From Tersicoccus solisilvae (GTDB taxonomy: Bacteria > Actinomycetota > Actinomycetes > Actinomycetales > Micrococcaceae): 64,000 nucleotides of DNA. Numbering within the stretch: position 1 is the stretch's first letter; each line of letters starts with the position of its first letter. The stretch lies in NCBI RefSeq assembly GCF_014643255.1, contig NZ_BMJI01000018.1, positions 1 through 64,000 of the forward strand, written 5' to 3'. A program made the translations under genes and the position numbers. The notes under the pieces are model-generated. The model was given only the letters and a program-made list of their open reading frames with translations. It was not told where the DNA came from and searched no databases. Below, in pieces: positions 10,828 through 19,680 of the stretch.

Positions 10828-10930
10828 GAGCCCGTCGGTTCCGCCCTCAGGCAGGGGGAAAAGACCGGGGCGCCCGGGCGGAACCGACGGACTCAGCGAG
10901 CAGCCCGGGCGGAACCGACGGACTCAGCGA
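10828..10930. repeat. REP-like cluster: one inverted and two direct copies of a ~19-28-bp unit
   Basis: A 28-bp unit containing GGGCGGAACCGACGGACTC occurs at 10872-10899 and again at 10903-10930 (31-bp period). Its reverse complement, with one change, lies at 10828-10846 and can pair with either copy. The cluster fills much of the 217-bp gap between the converging monooxygenase and deaminase genes. It may act as a bidirectional terminator or be a REP-type element. Confidence 0.65.
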
Positions 10931-10995
10931 CGAGGGCGCGCCCAGCCGCAAACGAGCAACGACGCGCCGGCCAGCTAGCTATGCCCGCCGAGAGC

Positions 10996-11448
10996 TCACT
11001 CGACCTCGCCGATGTCCTCCGCCCACACCGCGGGGTACTCGGTCGCGAAGCGAGTCATGAGGTCGCGGCACTCCGGGTCGTCCAGCACGACGACGTCGAC
11101 GCCGCGGGAGCGCATCCAGTCCAGCTCGCCACCGAACGTCGTCGCCTCCCCCACCACCACACGGCGGATGCCGAACTGGACGATCGCACCCGAGCACATG
11201 GCGCACGGCGCCAGCGTCGTGTAGAGGACGGCGTCGGCGTAGGAGCGGATCCGGCCGGCGGCGCGCAGGCAGTCGATCTCCCCGTGCGCGGTCGGATCGC
11301 CGTGTTGTACCCGCTGGTTGTGACCGGTGGCCACCAGCTCGCCGCCGAGGACGAGGGCGCCGCCGATGGGCACCCCTCCCTCGGCCAGGGACGCGGCGGC
11401 CGCCTCACGGGCGCGGGCGAAGTGCTCGAGGGAGTAGTCGAAGGCCAT
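10996..11448 (-). CDS. Cytosine deaminase of the yeast (FCY1) type
   Basis: A 150-residue zinc-dependent deaminase, predicted to convert cytosine to uracil in the cytosol. The zinc and catalytic motifs are HGE (in TAHGEIDCLRAAG) and PCAMC (in TTLAPCAMCSGAI). GGVPIGGALV, GIRRVVVGEA, the GVDVVVLDDPEC block and the C-terminal WAEDIGE match the fungal cytosine deaminase from end to end as I recall it. They differ from tRNA adenosine deaminases (HAE, PCxxC) and from the unrelated large CodA hydrolase. The ATG at 11448 gives MAFDYSLEHF. The gene stands alone, divergent from the GH3 gene, with repeats downstream. Guanine-deaminase-like activity is the main alternative. Confidence 0.82.
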   Translation of the reverse strand: MAFDYSLEHFARAREAAAASLAEGGVPIGGALVLGGELVATGHNQRVQHGDPTAHGEIDCLRAAGRIRSYADAVLYTTLAPCAMCSGAIVQFGIRRVVVGEATTFGGELDWMRSRGVDVVVLDDPECRDLMTRFATEYPAVWAEDIGEVE

Positions 11449-11554
11449 GGTCGTCAACCTATCGCGACGGCAACGGCTGGCAACCGCTGCCGTTCGCGAT
11501 GCCGGAGTGCGACGCTGAGCACCGTCCCCATGCCCCCGTTCGAAGGAGAACACC

Positions 11555-13693
11555 GTGGCCGAGACCGAGCGCCCCTGGCAGGACACGTCCCTGTCCCCCC
11601 GCGACCGGGCCGAGAAGCTCGTCGCCGCCATGACGCTGGAGCAGAAGATCGCCCAGCTGCACGGCGCGATGGAGACCATCGACATCTACGCCCTGTCCAA
11701 CGAGGCCGCGGCGAACGGCGAGGACCTGGAGCAGCTCGCCGCGCAGATCCGGATCGAACGCCACGTGGCCGGCATCGACGAGTTGGGCATCCCCCGGTTC
11801 CGGATCACCAACGGCCCGGTCGGCGTCGGGATGGGCGACGGCACCCCGAGCCCGAAGGCCACCTCCCTGCCCATGTCGATCGGCCTGGCCGCGGGGTTCG
11901 ATCCCGAGCTCGCCCGCCAGTACGGCGACATCATCGGCTCCGAGACCGCCACCCTCGGCCAGCACGTGCTCGAGGGCCCCGGCGTCTGCCTGCACCGCAC
12001 CACGATCGCCGGCCGGAACTTCGAGTACTTCTCCGAGGACCCCTACCTGTCCGGCGTGATGGGGGTCGAGGTGACGAAGGCGATCCAGGCGCACGACGTG
12101 ATCGCCATGGCCAAGCACTTCGTGCTCAACGACCAGGAGTACGAGCGCTTCCGGGCCAGCGTCGAGGTGGACGAGCACGTGATGCGGGAGCTGTACCTGC
12201 TGCCGTTCGAGATGGTGGTCAAGGACGCGCAGCTTGCCGCGATCATGAGCTCCTACAACCGGATCCGCGGCGTCTACGCCACCGAGAACCGGCCCACCCT
12301 CACCGACATCCTGCGCACCGAGTGGGGCTTCACCGGCTACGTGCAGTCCGACTTCTGGTCCTGCCGGTCCGCCGCCCCATCCCTGAACGCCGGCATGGAC
12401 CACGAGATGCCCGACGCCAAGTGGCTCAACGAGGACAACGTCAAGGCCGCGCTGAACGACACCAGCCTGGAGATCGCCACCGTCGACCGGGCCCTGGTCC
12501 GTCGCTACACGCAGATGTTCCGCTTCGGCCAGTTCGAGCGGCCCTACGAGCCCGGCGAGATCGACGCGGCCGCCCACGGGGCCGTCGCGCGGCGGATCGG
12601 CGGCCAGATCGCCGTGCTGTTGAAGAACGACGGCGGCTTGCTGCCGCTGGACCCGAACGCCGGGACGATCGCCGTCATCGGGCAGGCCAAGTACGTCGAC
12701 GAGGCGTGCCTGGGCGGCGGCGGTTCCTCCAAGGTCGACCCGCTCTACACCGTGCCCCCGCTGGACGGGCTGCGCGACGTGCTCGCGGACCTCGGGGGTT
12801 CCGCCACCGTCACCTCCGTGACGGTTGCCGACGACCTGGCGAACCTGGAGGAGGCGAAGCGGGCCGCGGCCGACGCCGACGTCGTCGTCCTGATGGCCGG
12901 CCTGATCGCCACCGAGGGCGCGGACCAGGCCGACGCCCACCTGCTGAATGACCAGGACCGGATGCTCGCCGAGCTGCTGCCGGTCAACGCGCGCACCGTC
13001 GTCGTGCTCAAGGACAGCAACCCCGTGCTGATGCCGTGGATCGACGCCGCGCCCGCCGTGCTCGAGGCCTGGAACCAGGGCGCCGAGGACGGGCACGTCG
13101 TCGGCGACCTGCTGTTCGGCGTCGTCAACCCGTCCGGCAAGATGCCGACGACGGCCCCGCGCTCGGCGGACGACACCCTGTACGCGAACGACCCGCAGCG
13201 CTACCCCGGCACCGACGAGGGCGACGGGTACCCGGTGATCCGCTACTCCGAGGGCCTGGAGATGGGCTACCGCTGGTTCCAGGGGCAGGGCATCGAGCCG
13301 CTGTTCGGCTTCGGGCACGGCCTCTCGTACACGACGTTCGACGTCGCCGACGTGGCCGTGGATGCCCCCGACGGCGTGCGGGCGCCCGTCATGGTGACCG
13401 CGTCCGTGACCAACACCGGCCCGGTCGCCGGCGCCGAGGTCGTGCAGGTGTACCTCGGGGTGCCCGCCGACGGACAGCCCCCGAAGCGGCTCGTCGGGTT
13501 CGCCAAGGTGGCCGTCGAGCCCGGCGCCACCGAGCGGGTCAGCATGGTCATCGACCCGGACGCGACGAACCACCCGTTCGCCGTCTGGGACTACGCCACG
13601 CGGTCCTTCGCGCCGGTGGCCGGCGACTACACCGTGTACGTCGGCACCTCCGCGGCGAACACGCCGCACACGGTCACCATCAGCGCCGGCTGA
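11555..13693 (+). CDS. Glycoside hydrolase family 3 (beta-glucosidase-like)
   Basis: A 712-residue protein with the full GH3 layout. The (beta/alpha)8-like domain includes MAKHFVLNDQE (Lys-His substrate pair) and GFTGYVQSDFW, whose Asp is the nucleophile near residue 264. The alpha/beta sandwich starts around VAVLLKNDGGLLPL. A linker GFGHGLSYTTF leads to a C-terminal fibronectin-III-like domain (TNTGPVAGAEVVQVYLG). There is no signal peptide, so it probably acts on imported oligosaccharides or glycosides. The usual SDW is SDF here, as in a subset of the family. GGAG lies seven bases before the GTG at 11555. Specificity (glucose, xylose or other) cannot be read from sequence; no sugar transporter adjoins. 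Confidence 0.87.
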   Translation: MAETERPWQDTSLSPRDRAEKLVAAMTLEQKIAQLHGAMETIDIYALSNEAAANGEDLEQLAAQIRIERHVAGIDELGIPRFRITNGPVGVGMGDGTPSPKATSLPMSIGLAAGFDPELARQYGDIIGSETATLGQHVLEGPGVCLHRTTIAGRNFEYFSEDPYLSGVMGVEVTKAIQAHDVIAMAKHFVLNDQEYERFRASVEVDEHVMRELYLLPFEMVVKDAQLAAIMSSYNRIRGVYATENRPTLTDILRTEWGFTGYVQSDFWSCRSAAPSLNAGMDHEMPDAKWLNEDNVKAALNDTSLEIATVDRALVRRYTQMFRFGQFERPYEPGEIDAAAHGAVARRIGGQIAVLLKNDGGLLPLDPNAGTIAVIGQAKYVDEACLGGGGSSKVDPLYTVPPLDGLRDVLADLGGSATVTSVTVADDLANLEEAKRAAADADVVVLMAGLIATEGADQADAHLLNDQDRMLAELLPVNARTVVVLKDSNPVLMPWIDAAPAVLEAWNQGAEDGHVVGDLLFGVVNPSGKMPTTAPRSADDTLYANDPQRYPGTDEGDGYPVIRYSEGLEMGYRWFQGQGIEPLFGFGHGLSYTTFDVADVAVDAPDGVRAPVMVTASVTNTGPVAGAEVVQVYLGVPADGQPPKRLVGFAKVAVEPGATERVSMVIDPDATNHPFAVWDYATRSFAPVAGDYTVYVGTSAANTPHTVTISAG

Positions 13694-13757
13694 GTCGCCC
13701 GCGCTCCGATCGGCCGGGGCGGTTCCGTCGTCGCCCCGCAGGGGTCACAGTGGACCC

Positions 13758-14723
13758 ATGGACACGTGGGACGTGGTCGTCGTCGGCGGGGGCGCCGCCG
13801 GGCTCTCGGCGGCGCAGATGCTCGGACGGGCGCGGCGGCGGGTGGTCGTGGTGGACGCCGGCCGCCCGCGCAACCGCTTCGCCGGTCACATGCACGGGGT
13901 GCTGGGGAACGACGGGGTGGCGCCCGCGGACCTGCTCGCGCGCGGCCGGGACGAGGTGCGACGGTACGGCGTCGAGGTGCGCACGGGCGTCGTGGCCCGC
14001 GTCGACCCGGCGCCCGGCGATCACCCCGACGCCGGCGTCGAGGTGATCCTCGAGGACGGTTCCGTCGTGACCGCCCGCGAGCTGATCGTCGCGACCGGGA
14101 TGACCGACCGGCTGCCCGACATCCCGGGCCTGGCCGAACGCTGGGGCACCGGCGTCCTGCACTGCCCGTACTGCCACGGCTGGGAGGTCCGCGACCAGCG
14201 GCTCGGCGTGCTCACCACCTCGCCGGTCGGGGTGCACCAGGCGCAGCTGGTGCGTCAGTGGAGCGACGACGTCGTCGTCTTCACCGCCGGGCTCGGGGCC
14301 ATCGCCCGCGCCGTCGCCGGTCGGCTGCGGTCGCGCGGCATCGAGGTCGTGGATGTGCCCGTCGTCGAGGTGCTGGGCAAGGGAGCGGCCGTGACCGGGG
14401 CGCGCACCGCCGACGGTGCCGTCGTGACCCTCGACGCGCTCTTCACCACGAGTACCGCCGACCCCCACGACGGCTTCCTCGACCATCTCGGACTGGACCG
14501 CACCGAGACGGCGACCGTCAGGGTGCTCGCGGTCCGAGCCGGGGGCCGGACGAGCGCAGCGCACATCTGGGCGGTCGGGAACGTGGTGAACCCGGCGGCG
14601 ACGGTTCCGGTGGCGATGGGCGACGGCGCCGCGACGGGCAGCGCGGTGAACATGGCGCTGGTGCTGGCCGACTTCCACGCCGCCGGCGCGCACCCGCACC
14701 CCGCCCGGATCCCCGATCGCTGA
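13758..14723 (+). CDS. Thioredoxin-reductase-like NAD(P)/FAD oxidoreductase with CPYC site
   Basis: A 321-residue two-Rossmann flavoprotein. The FAD motif VVVVGGGAAGLSAA is at residues 6-19, and GHMHGVLGNDG follows. HCPYCHGWEVRD near residue 136 contains the redox pair in CPYC. A terminal AVGNVVNPAATVPVAMGDGA block is the FAD-ribityl motif. The NADPH Rossmann motif (usually GGGxSA) is replaced here by TTSPVGVHQAQL, so nucleotide binding may be weakened, as in the TrxR-like subgroup that includes HcaD/gliotoxin-type disulfide oxidases. The gene follows GH3 by 64 bases. The ATG at 13758 has no clear ribosome site; CACAGT just upstream could be a -10 of a leaderless transcript. Confidence 0.75.
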   Translation: MDTWDVVVVGGGAAGLSAAQMLGRARRRVVVVDAGRPRNRFAGHMHGVLGNDGVAPADLLARGRDEVRRYGVEVRTGVVARVDPAPGDHPDAGVEVILEDGSVVTARELIVATGMTDRLPDIPGLAERWGTGVLHCPYCHGWEVRDQRLGVLTTSPVGVHQAQLVRQWSDDVVVFTAGLGAIARAVAGRLRSRGIEVVDVPVVEVLGKGAAVTGARTADGAVVTLDALFTTSTADPHDGFLDHLGLDRTETATVRVLAVRAGGRTSAAHIWAVGNVVNPAATVPVAMGDGAATGSAVNMALVLADFHAAGAHPHPARIPDR

Positions 14724-14729
14724 GCCGGG

Positions 14730-15374
14730 TCATCGCTCCCGGATGATCGTCGCCAGCCACGCGGGCACCCCGGTCTCCGCGAACGTCGTCAGGAGACGCT
14801 CCGGCTCGATGCTCGTGACGCTCCATCCGGCGTCCGCCGAGAACGCCTCCTCCAGCTCGCGGCGCGAGACCGGGTGCGGGCCCTGGGCGCGGATGGCCTC
14901 GCTGAAGCACAGCACGAACACGCGGCCGCCCGGTTCGGTGACGGCCGCGAGCGAGGCCACGTAGGCCGGCCGCTCCTCGGCGTCGAAGGTGTGGAAGAGC
15001 CCGCAGTCCAGCACGGTCGCGAAGGTCCGGCCGAGGCGGCCGAGGTCCAGCGCGTCGGCGGTCGCGAACTCGGCGTCCAGCCCGCGCTCGTGGGCCTTCT
15101 CGCGGGCTCGCGCCAGGGCGGTCTCGGCGACGTCGACGCCGAGCACGGGCAGCCCGACGGACGCGGCGAGCAGGGCGTGCTCCCCGGTGCCGCACCCGGC
15201 GTCGAGCACCGGTCCGGTGAAGGCGCCGGCGGCCGCCAGACGCTCGAACGCCGGTTGGGGTCGGCCGATGTCCCACGGCGCGGGGTCGGTCCCGCGGTAG
15301 GACGCGTCCCACGTCGCCCCGGTCAGGCGCTCGTGACTGGTCGGCGTCCGCCCGGCCGATGGTTCCCTCGTCAT
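14730..15374 (-). CDS. Class I SAM-dependent methyltransferase
   Basis: A 214-residue methyltransferase. The motif I VLDAGCGTGEHALLAA is at about residues 56-71. A motif II acidic residue follows in VLGVDVAETAL, then ATADALDL and VLDCGLFHTF. The PWDIGRPQPAF segment near the N-terminus is typical of the thiopurine/small-molecule branch in actinobacteria (class I, UbiE-like architecture). The substrate is unknown. The start is the ATG at 15374 (MTREPSAG); an upstream in-frame extension is less family-like. It converges on the thioredoxin-reductase-like gene with only six bases between stops and is not part of an operon. Confidence 0.75.
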   Translation of the reverse strand: MTREPSAGRTPTSHERLTGATWDASYRGTDPAPWDIGRPQPAFERLAAAGAFTGPVLDAGCGTGEHALLAASVGLPVLGVDVAETALARAREKAHERGLDAEFATADALDLGRLGRTFATVLDCGLFHTFDAEERPAYVASLAAVTEPGGRVFVLCFSEAIRAQGPHPVSRRELEEAFSADAGWSVTSIEPERLLTTFAETGVPAWLATIIRER

Positions 15375-15477
15375 GCCCCGATGCTGCCACCGGGACACCA
15401 CAGCGTCGAGAGATGTCACCGCGGCTCGTCTTCGGCTTCGACGACGCGCAGCGGACGGCGCGAGCGGCGGGCAGAGG

Positions 15478-17253
15478 CTAGTGTTCCTCCCCCGCGATGA
15501 TCTGCCGGATCAGCTCGATGTCGGCCTTGGGGCGACGGTGCTCGTCGAGCAGGCCGTTGGTCTCCTGCAGCGTGTCCGTCAGCTGCGTCCAGCAGAACCC
15601 GGCGAGACCGGTCGAGTCGTGGACGGCGCCGACGAGGTCGCGCAGCCGGGCGAGGAACGCCTCCTCGTCGGTCACCGCGCCGTAGCCCTCCCAGTCCCCG
15701 GCCGACGTGTGGAAGCCGATGCCGCCGAACTCCGAGAGCACCACCGGAAGCCCGGCCGCGGCGTCGGCGTCGAGCATCAGCCGCCGGCCCCCGGGCCGCT
15801 CGTGGGCCAGGGTGGCGGCGACGGCGTCGCGCGTGCCGTACCGCGCCCGGAGCACCGCGCCGTCGTGCGTGTAGTCGTGGACCCCGACGACGTCGCCCGC
15901 CACCCATTCCCAGCCGTCGTTGCCGACCACGGGGCGCGACGGGTCGAGCGCCGTGAGCAGCCCGGTGATCCCGCGGACCGCGTTCTGCTGGGACGCGTCC
16001 GCGGCGACGTCGGGCACGCCCCAGCTCTCGTTGAACGCGACCCACGCGACGATCGACGGATGGGAGGCGTCGCGGGCGACGACCTGCATCCACTCGCGGG
16101 TGGTCGCCTCCAGTGCGCGGGCCGTGAAGCGGTACGCGGCCGGCGCGTCGGCCCAGACGAGCACGCCGAGCCGGTCGCACCAGTGCAGGAAGCGCGGGTC
16201 GGCGACGGTCTGGTGCATCCGGATGCCCGTGAAGCCGAGTGCCTTCACCAGCTCCACCTCCCGCCGGATCGCGTCGTCGTCCGGGGCGGCCAGGTGGGAC
16301 CGCGGCCAGTACGCCTGCTCGAGCACCAGCCGCAGGACGCACGGCCGCCCGTTGAGCAGGAACCGCCCGTCCTCGACGGCCACGGTGCGCAGGCCGACGT
16401 ACGAGCGGGCGGTATCGACCCGCTGCTCACCACGCCACAGGGTCAGCTCGACGTCGATCAGCGTCGGCCGGTCCGGGCCCCACAGCAGCCGGTCCGGCTC
16501 GGTGTCGAACCGGGCGTCGCTCAGCAGGAACGGCAGCGTCACCCGGTCGCCGGTCACCGCGTGCCGGGAACGCGCCAGCACCTCGCCGTCGAGGCGGAAG
16601 ACCACCTCCAGTTCCCGGTCCGGGGACAGCCGCGCCCCCGTGACGGTCGCGTCCAGCGTCACCGCGCCGGGTTGCGCGCCGGGCGTCCAGCGCAGCCCGT
16701 CCAGGCGCGTCGCCGGCACCGATTCCGCCCACACGCCACGCCAGAGTCCCGAGGTGCGCCGGTACCAGATGACGTGGGGCTCCTCCTGCCAGTCCTGCTT
16801 GCCACGCGGCTGCTCGAGGTCGTGGGGGTCGTCGACGGCGCGGACGACGACGGTCTGGGCCGCGCCGTCGCCGAGCGCGTGCGTGATGTCGAGGGCGAAG
16901 CCGACGTGGCCGCCGTCGTGCGCTCCGACGTGCACGCCGTTCACCCACACGTCGGCGTGGTGGTCGACCGCGGTGACGTGCAGCAGCACGCGATCGCCCG
17001 GGCCGGCGGGCGCCAGGTCGGCGGTGCGGCGGTACCAGAGGATCGCGTGGCCGTCCTCGTGCACGCCGGACAGCTCGGACTCCGGCGGGAACGGCACCCG
17101 GATCGTGCGGTCGAACGGCACGGCCTCCGGCCCGGCGCGCCACCACCCGTCGTCGAGGCCCGCGTCGTCGTCGTCGAAGCGGAACTCCCAGTCACCGTCG
17201 AGGTCGACCCAGGTCTCCCGGCTCAGCAGCGGGCGGGGGTGAAGGCGCGTCAT
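15478..17253 (-). CDS. Glycoside hydrolase family 2 (beta-galactosidase/glucuronidase-like)
   Basis: A 591-residue GH2 enzyme. It has an N-terminal jelly-roll sugar-binding domain (WYRRTADLAPAG, VWVNGVHVGAHDGGH), a middle immunoglobulin-like domain, and a C-terminal TIM barrel with RMHQTVADPRFLHWCDRLG. The acid/base Glu is in VAFNESWG (about residue 385) and the nucleophile Glu in VVLSEFGG (about residue 497). No signal peptide is visible, so it acts inside the cell. The barrel ends soon after GFCWTQLTDTLQETNGLL, without the large C-terminal domains of LacZ, placing it among short GH2 enzymes of uncertain specificity. GAGGA lies upstream of the ATG at 17253. It follows the tandem CMD gene by ~30 bases on the same strand and could be transcribed with it. 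Confidence 0.85.
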   Translation of the reverse strand: MTRLHPRPLLSRETWVDLDGDWEFRFDDDDAGLDDGWWRAGPEAVPFDRTIRVPFPPESELSGVHEDGHAILWYRRTADLAPAGPGDRVLLHVTAVDHHADVWVNGVHVGAHDGGHVGFALDITHALGDGAAQTVVVRAVDDPHDLEQPRGKQDWQEEPHVIWYRRTSGLWRGVWAESVPATRLDGLRWTPGAQPGAVTLDATVTGARLSPDRELEVVFRLDGEVLARSRHAVTGDRVTLPFLLSDARFDTEPDRLLWGPDRPTLIDVELTLWRGEQRVDTARSYVGLRTVAVEDGRFLLNGRPCVLRLVLEQAYWPRSHLAAPDDDAIRREVELVKALGFTGIRMHQTVADPRFLHWCDRLGVLVWADAPAAYRFTARALEATTREWMQVVARDASHPSIVAWVAFNESWGVPDVAADASQQNAVRGITGLLTALDPSRPVVGNDGWEWVAGDVVGVHDYTHDGAVLRARYGTRDAVAATLAHERPGGRRLMLDADAAAGLPVVLSEFGGIGFHTSAGDWEGYGAVTDEEAFLARLRDLVGAVHDSTGLAGFCWTQLTDTLQETNGLLDEHRRPKADIELIRQIIAGEEH

Positions 17254-17286
17254 GGGACGATCCTCGCAGGTGGGTCGCGCGGTCGA

Positions 17287-18066
17287 TCAGACCGGTTGCT
17301 CATCCCCCGCGGTCCCGGGAAGGCCCGCCTCCTCCGCCAGGATCGGGGCGGCGGTGGTCACGGCGTGGATGCCGATGACGCTGGCGATCTCCATCACCTC
17401 GAGGATCTCCTGGGGCGTCGCGCCGTAGCCGAGGGCATTCTCGATGTGGAGTTTGAGCCCCTTGACGTACAGGTGCGTGGCCGCGGTGTCGAAGGCGATG
17501 TAGACGAATTCCCGCACCTTCGGGTCGAGCGTGCCGGTACGCCACGGCACGGAGGAGAACTCCGTGTAGGCGGCGAAGATCTCCGGATCGAGCTCGAGCA
17601 TCTCGTCCCAGAACGCGTGCCAGTAGCCGCGGGTCCGGGTGAACTCGGCCTTGATCCGCTCCTGCTCGGCGGACAGCGGCGCCGGGCCGGAGCGCAGCCC
17701 CTTCTCCTCCAGCACCTCGACGAGGATCGGGACGCCGATGTTCATCGCGTGGATGCCGAGGGTGGCGGTGCACTCGAGCACCTCCATGATCTCCTGCTTC
17801 GTCGCGCCGAGGGCGAGGGCGGCCTTGATGTGCTGACGGATGCCCGGCTCGTAGAGGTGGGTGGCCGCGGCGTCGACGGCGATGTAGAGGAACTCCTTGG
17901 TCTTCGCGTCCAGGTGGTTCTTGCGCCAGGGGACGGCCGAGAACTCCAGGTAGGCGCGGAGGAACTCGGGGTCGAGCCGCAGCATGGCCTCCCAGGAGTC
18001 TCCCCAGGTGCCGCGCACGGCGATGAACTCGTTCTTCAGATGCTGCTGATCGGCGGTCAATGCCAT
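17287..18066 (-). CDS. Tandem carboxymuconolactone-decarboxylase-like (AhpD-fold) protein
   Basis: A 259-residue protein made of two repeats of about 130 residues. Each has the pattern W..AWE/D ML.LDPE...Y.EFS.VPWR, then EFLYIAVDAAATHLY or EFVYIAFDTAATHLY, and a helix ending in HAMNIG or HAVTTA. This is the CMD/AhpD helical fold doubled. The AhpD CxxC is absent, and the CMD-type Glu/His positions suggest a decarboxylase or hydrolase role rather than peroxidase. GAGGAG lies before the ATG at 18066. It begins 40 bases after the GntR gene stop and probably ends the same leftward operon, or has its own promoter. It is one of three CMD-fold proteins in the catabolic cluster. Confidence 0.78.
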   Translation of the reverse strand: MALTADQQHLKNEFIAVRGTWGDSWEAMLRLDPEFLRAYLEFSAVPWRKNHLDAKTKEFLYIAVDAAATHLYEPGIRQHIKAALALGATKQEIMEVLECTATLGIHAMNIGVPILVEVLEEKGLRSGPAPLSAEQERIKAEFTRTRGYWHAFWDEMLELDPEIFAAYTEFSSVPWRTGTLDPKVREFVYIAFDTAATHLYVKGLKLHIENALGYGATPQEILEVMEIASVIGIHAVTTAAPILAEEAGLPGTAGDEQPV

Positions 18067-18106
18067 GTCGTCTCCTCGTGCTGGGCTGTCGGCTGGTGCG
18101 GGTGGT

Positions 18107-18805
18107 TCACTCGTCCTCCGCCGCGCGCAGGCTGTGCAGGGCGGTGACGGCCGCGTTGCGTACGTGGTCGGCGCACCGGCGGGCCGCCAGGTCGGCGTCG
18201 CGCCGGGTGATCGCGTCGAGCACGGCCCGCAACTCGCGCACGGCTTCGGGGGCGCGTCCCGCCTCGGACAGCGAGGTCGCGCGGAGCACCTGGACCCGCG
18301 CCTGGATGCCCTCGAGCAGTTGCCGCAACGCTTCACTGCGGGCGCCGGCGACGAGCACGCCGTAGAACCGGTCCTTCGCCTGCAGGATCGTGCGGATGTC
18401 GTGGTCCTCGTCGGAGACCGCGGCGAGATCGTCGACGGCGGCGCGGAGCCGGTCGACGTCGTCGTCGGTCGCCCGCTCGACGAAACGCTGGGTGACGAGC
18501 GACTCGAGCGACGCCCGCACCTCGTACAGGTCGGCCGCATCGGTGAGCGACGGTGCGCTCACCATCGCCCCGCGATGGGGCACCACCGTGACCAGTCCCT
18601 CGCTGGTCAGCTCCCGCAGCGCCTCCCGGATCGTCGTGCGCGAGACACCCAGTCGTTCGATCAGTTCCCGCTCGACGAGGCGCTGGCCGGGTTTGAGGTC
18701 GAAATCGAGGATGGCTCGACGCAGCGCGGTGATCACCTGGGCGCGCAGCGGCGCGGACACGCGTCCGATCGGGCCCACCGTCCAGGAATCGGCCAGCGTG
18801 CTCAC
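18107..18805 (-). CDS. GntR-family (FadR/FCD subgroup) transcriptional regulator
   Basis: A 232-residue regulator. The N-terminal winged helix contains GQRLVERELIERLGVSRTTI then REALRELTSEGLV and PHRGAMVSAPS. A C-terminal FCD all-helical ligand-binding domain follows, with YEVRASLESLVTQ, DRFYGVLVAGARSEAL and AARRCADHVRNA. The GTG start at 18805 overlaps the stop of the dehydrogenase gene (GTGA). The regulator is therefore co-transcribed as a late gene of the catabolic operon and would track its expression. FCD regulators usually repress catabolic operons and release on binding a pathway carboxylate. Its operator was not identified. Confidence 0.85.
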   Translation of the reverse strand: MSTLADSWTVGPIGRVSAPLRAQVITALRRAILDFDLKPGQRLVERELIERLGVSRTTIREALRELTSEGLVTVVPHRGAMVSAPSLTDAADLYEVRASLESLVTQRFVERATDDDVDRLRAAVDDLAAVSDEDHDIRTILQAKDRFYGVLVAGARSEALRQLLEGIQARVQVLRATSLSEAGRAPEAVRELRAVLDAITRRDADLAARRCADHVRNAAVTALHSLRAAEDE

Positions 18806-19680
18806 CGTTCCGCCAGCCACGCTGCGACCCGCGTGTGATCGGCGCCCGGGTCGAGGGCCCGTGCGGCGGCGTTCCACCGCTCCACGGCGTGCTCGCCCAG
18901 CACGCTCGGCGCCCCGACCTGCGCGGCGAGGCGGGTGGCGATCTGCATGTCCTTGAGCATCAGCCGCAGGCCGAAACCCGAGTCGAAACCACCGGGCAAG
19001 ATGTACCGCGGGTACTTGGTCTCCGTCGACCCGCTGCGCCCGCTCGACCCGTTGAACACGTCGATCATGACAGCCGGGTCGAGTCCGAAGCGCTCACCGG
19101 CCGTCATCGCCTCCGCGGTGATCCACAGATGCGTCGCCGAGAGCAGGTTGTTCAGGGCCTTGACCGCATGACCGGCACCGACCGGTCCGACCCGGACCAC
19201 GCGGCCCAGGACCCCGAGCAGCGGCTCGACGGCGGCGACGTCCGGAGCTTCGCCGCCGGCCATGATGGTCAACCGCCCGGCCTCCGCGCCGGCGACACCG
19301 CCCGAGACGGGGGCATCGACCAGCCGGGTACCCACCGCGGCCAGTCGGCCCGCGAGCTCGCGGGTGCTGAGAGGCTCGGAGGAACTCATGTCGACGAGAA
19401 GGGTGCGGTCGCCGAGGGCGCCCGCGAGCTCGTGGACGACGTCGTTCACGATGGCCGAGTTCGGCAGCATGAGAATGATCGTCTCCGCCGCGGCGGCCAC
19501 CGCCTGGACCGTCGGCACGACCCGGGCACCCACCGCGGCCGCGCGATCGCGGGCGTCGGCCGAGACGTCGAAGGCCACCACCGGATGCCCGGCTCGCACG
19601 AGGTTGGCCACCATGGGCACCCCCATGTTGCCCAGCCCGATGAACCCGATCGGCCGCTCTCGCGCCGCCTCAGCCGGCAT
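18802..19680 (-). CDS. NAD(P)-dependent beta-hydroxyacid dehydrogenase (3-hydroxyisobutyrate dehydrogenase family), paralogue A
   Basis: A 292-residue two-domain dehydrogenase. IGFIGLGNMGVPMVANLVRA gives the GLGNMG nucleotide motif at residues 14-19. LVDAPVSGGVAGAEAGRLTI is the DAPVSGG substrate block near residue 121. The catalytic Lys lies in GHAVKALNNLL near residue 173, followed by DIDVFNGSSGRS-like sequence. The family oxidises beta-hydroxy acids or reduces the corresponding semialdehydes. Its start overlaps the end of the small CMD gene by 11 bases and its stop overlaps the GntR start. A second, diverged copy is two genes upstream, so two different hydroxyacid steps or stereoisomers may be handled. 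Confidence 0.84.
   Translation of the reverse strand: MPAEAARERPIGFIGLGNMGVPMVANLVRAGHPVVAFDVSADARDRAAAVGARVVPTVQAVAAAAETIILMLPNSAIVNDVVHELAGALGDRTLLVDMSSSEPLSTRELAGRLAAVGTRLVDAPVSGGVAGAEAGRLTIMAGGEAPDVAAVEPLLGVLGRVVRVGPVGAGHAVKALNNLLSATHLWITAEAMTAGERFGLDPAVMIDVFNGSSGRSGSTETKYPRYILPGGFDSGFGLRLMLKDMQIATRLAAQVGAPSVLGEHAVERWNAAARALDPGADHTRVAAWLAER

Noticed and set aside
15373-18147. Over 900-codon open frame antisense to GH2 and the tandem CMD gene
   Set aside because: It spans two genes with firm motifs on the other strand and has shadow-type composition.
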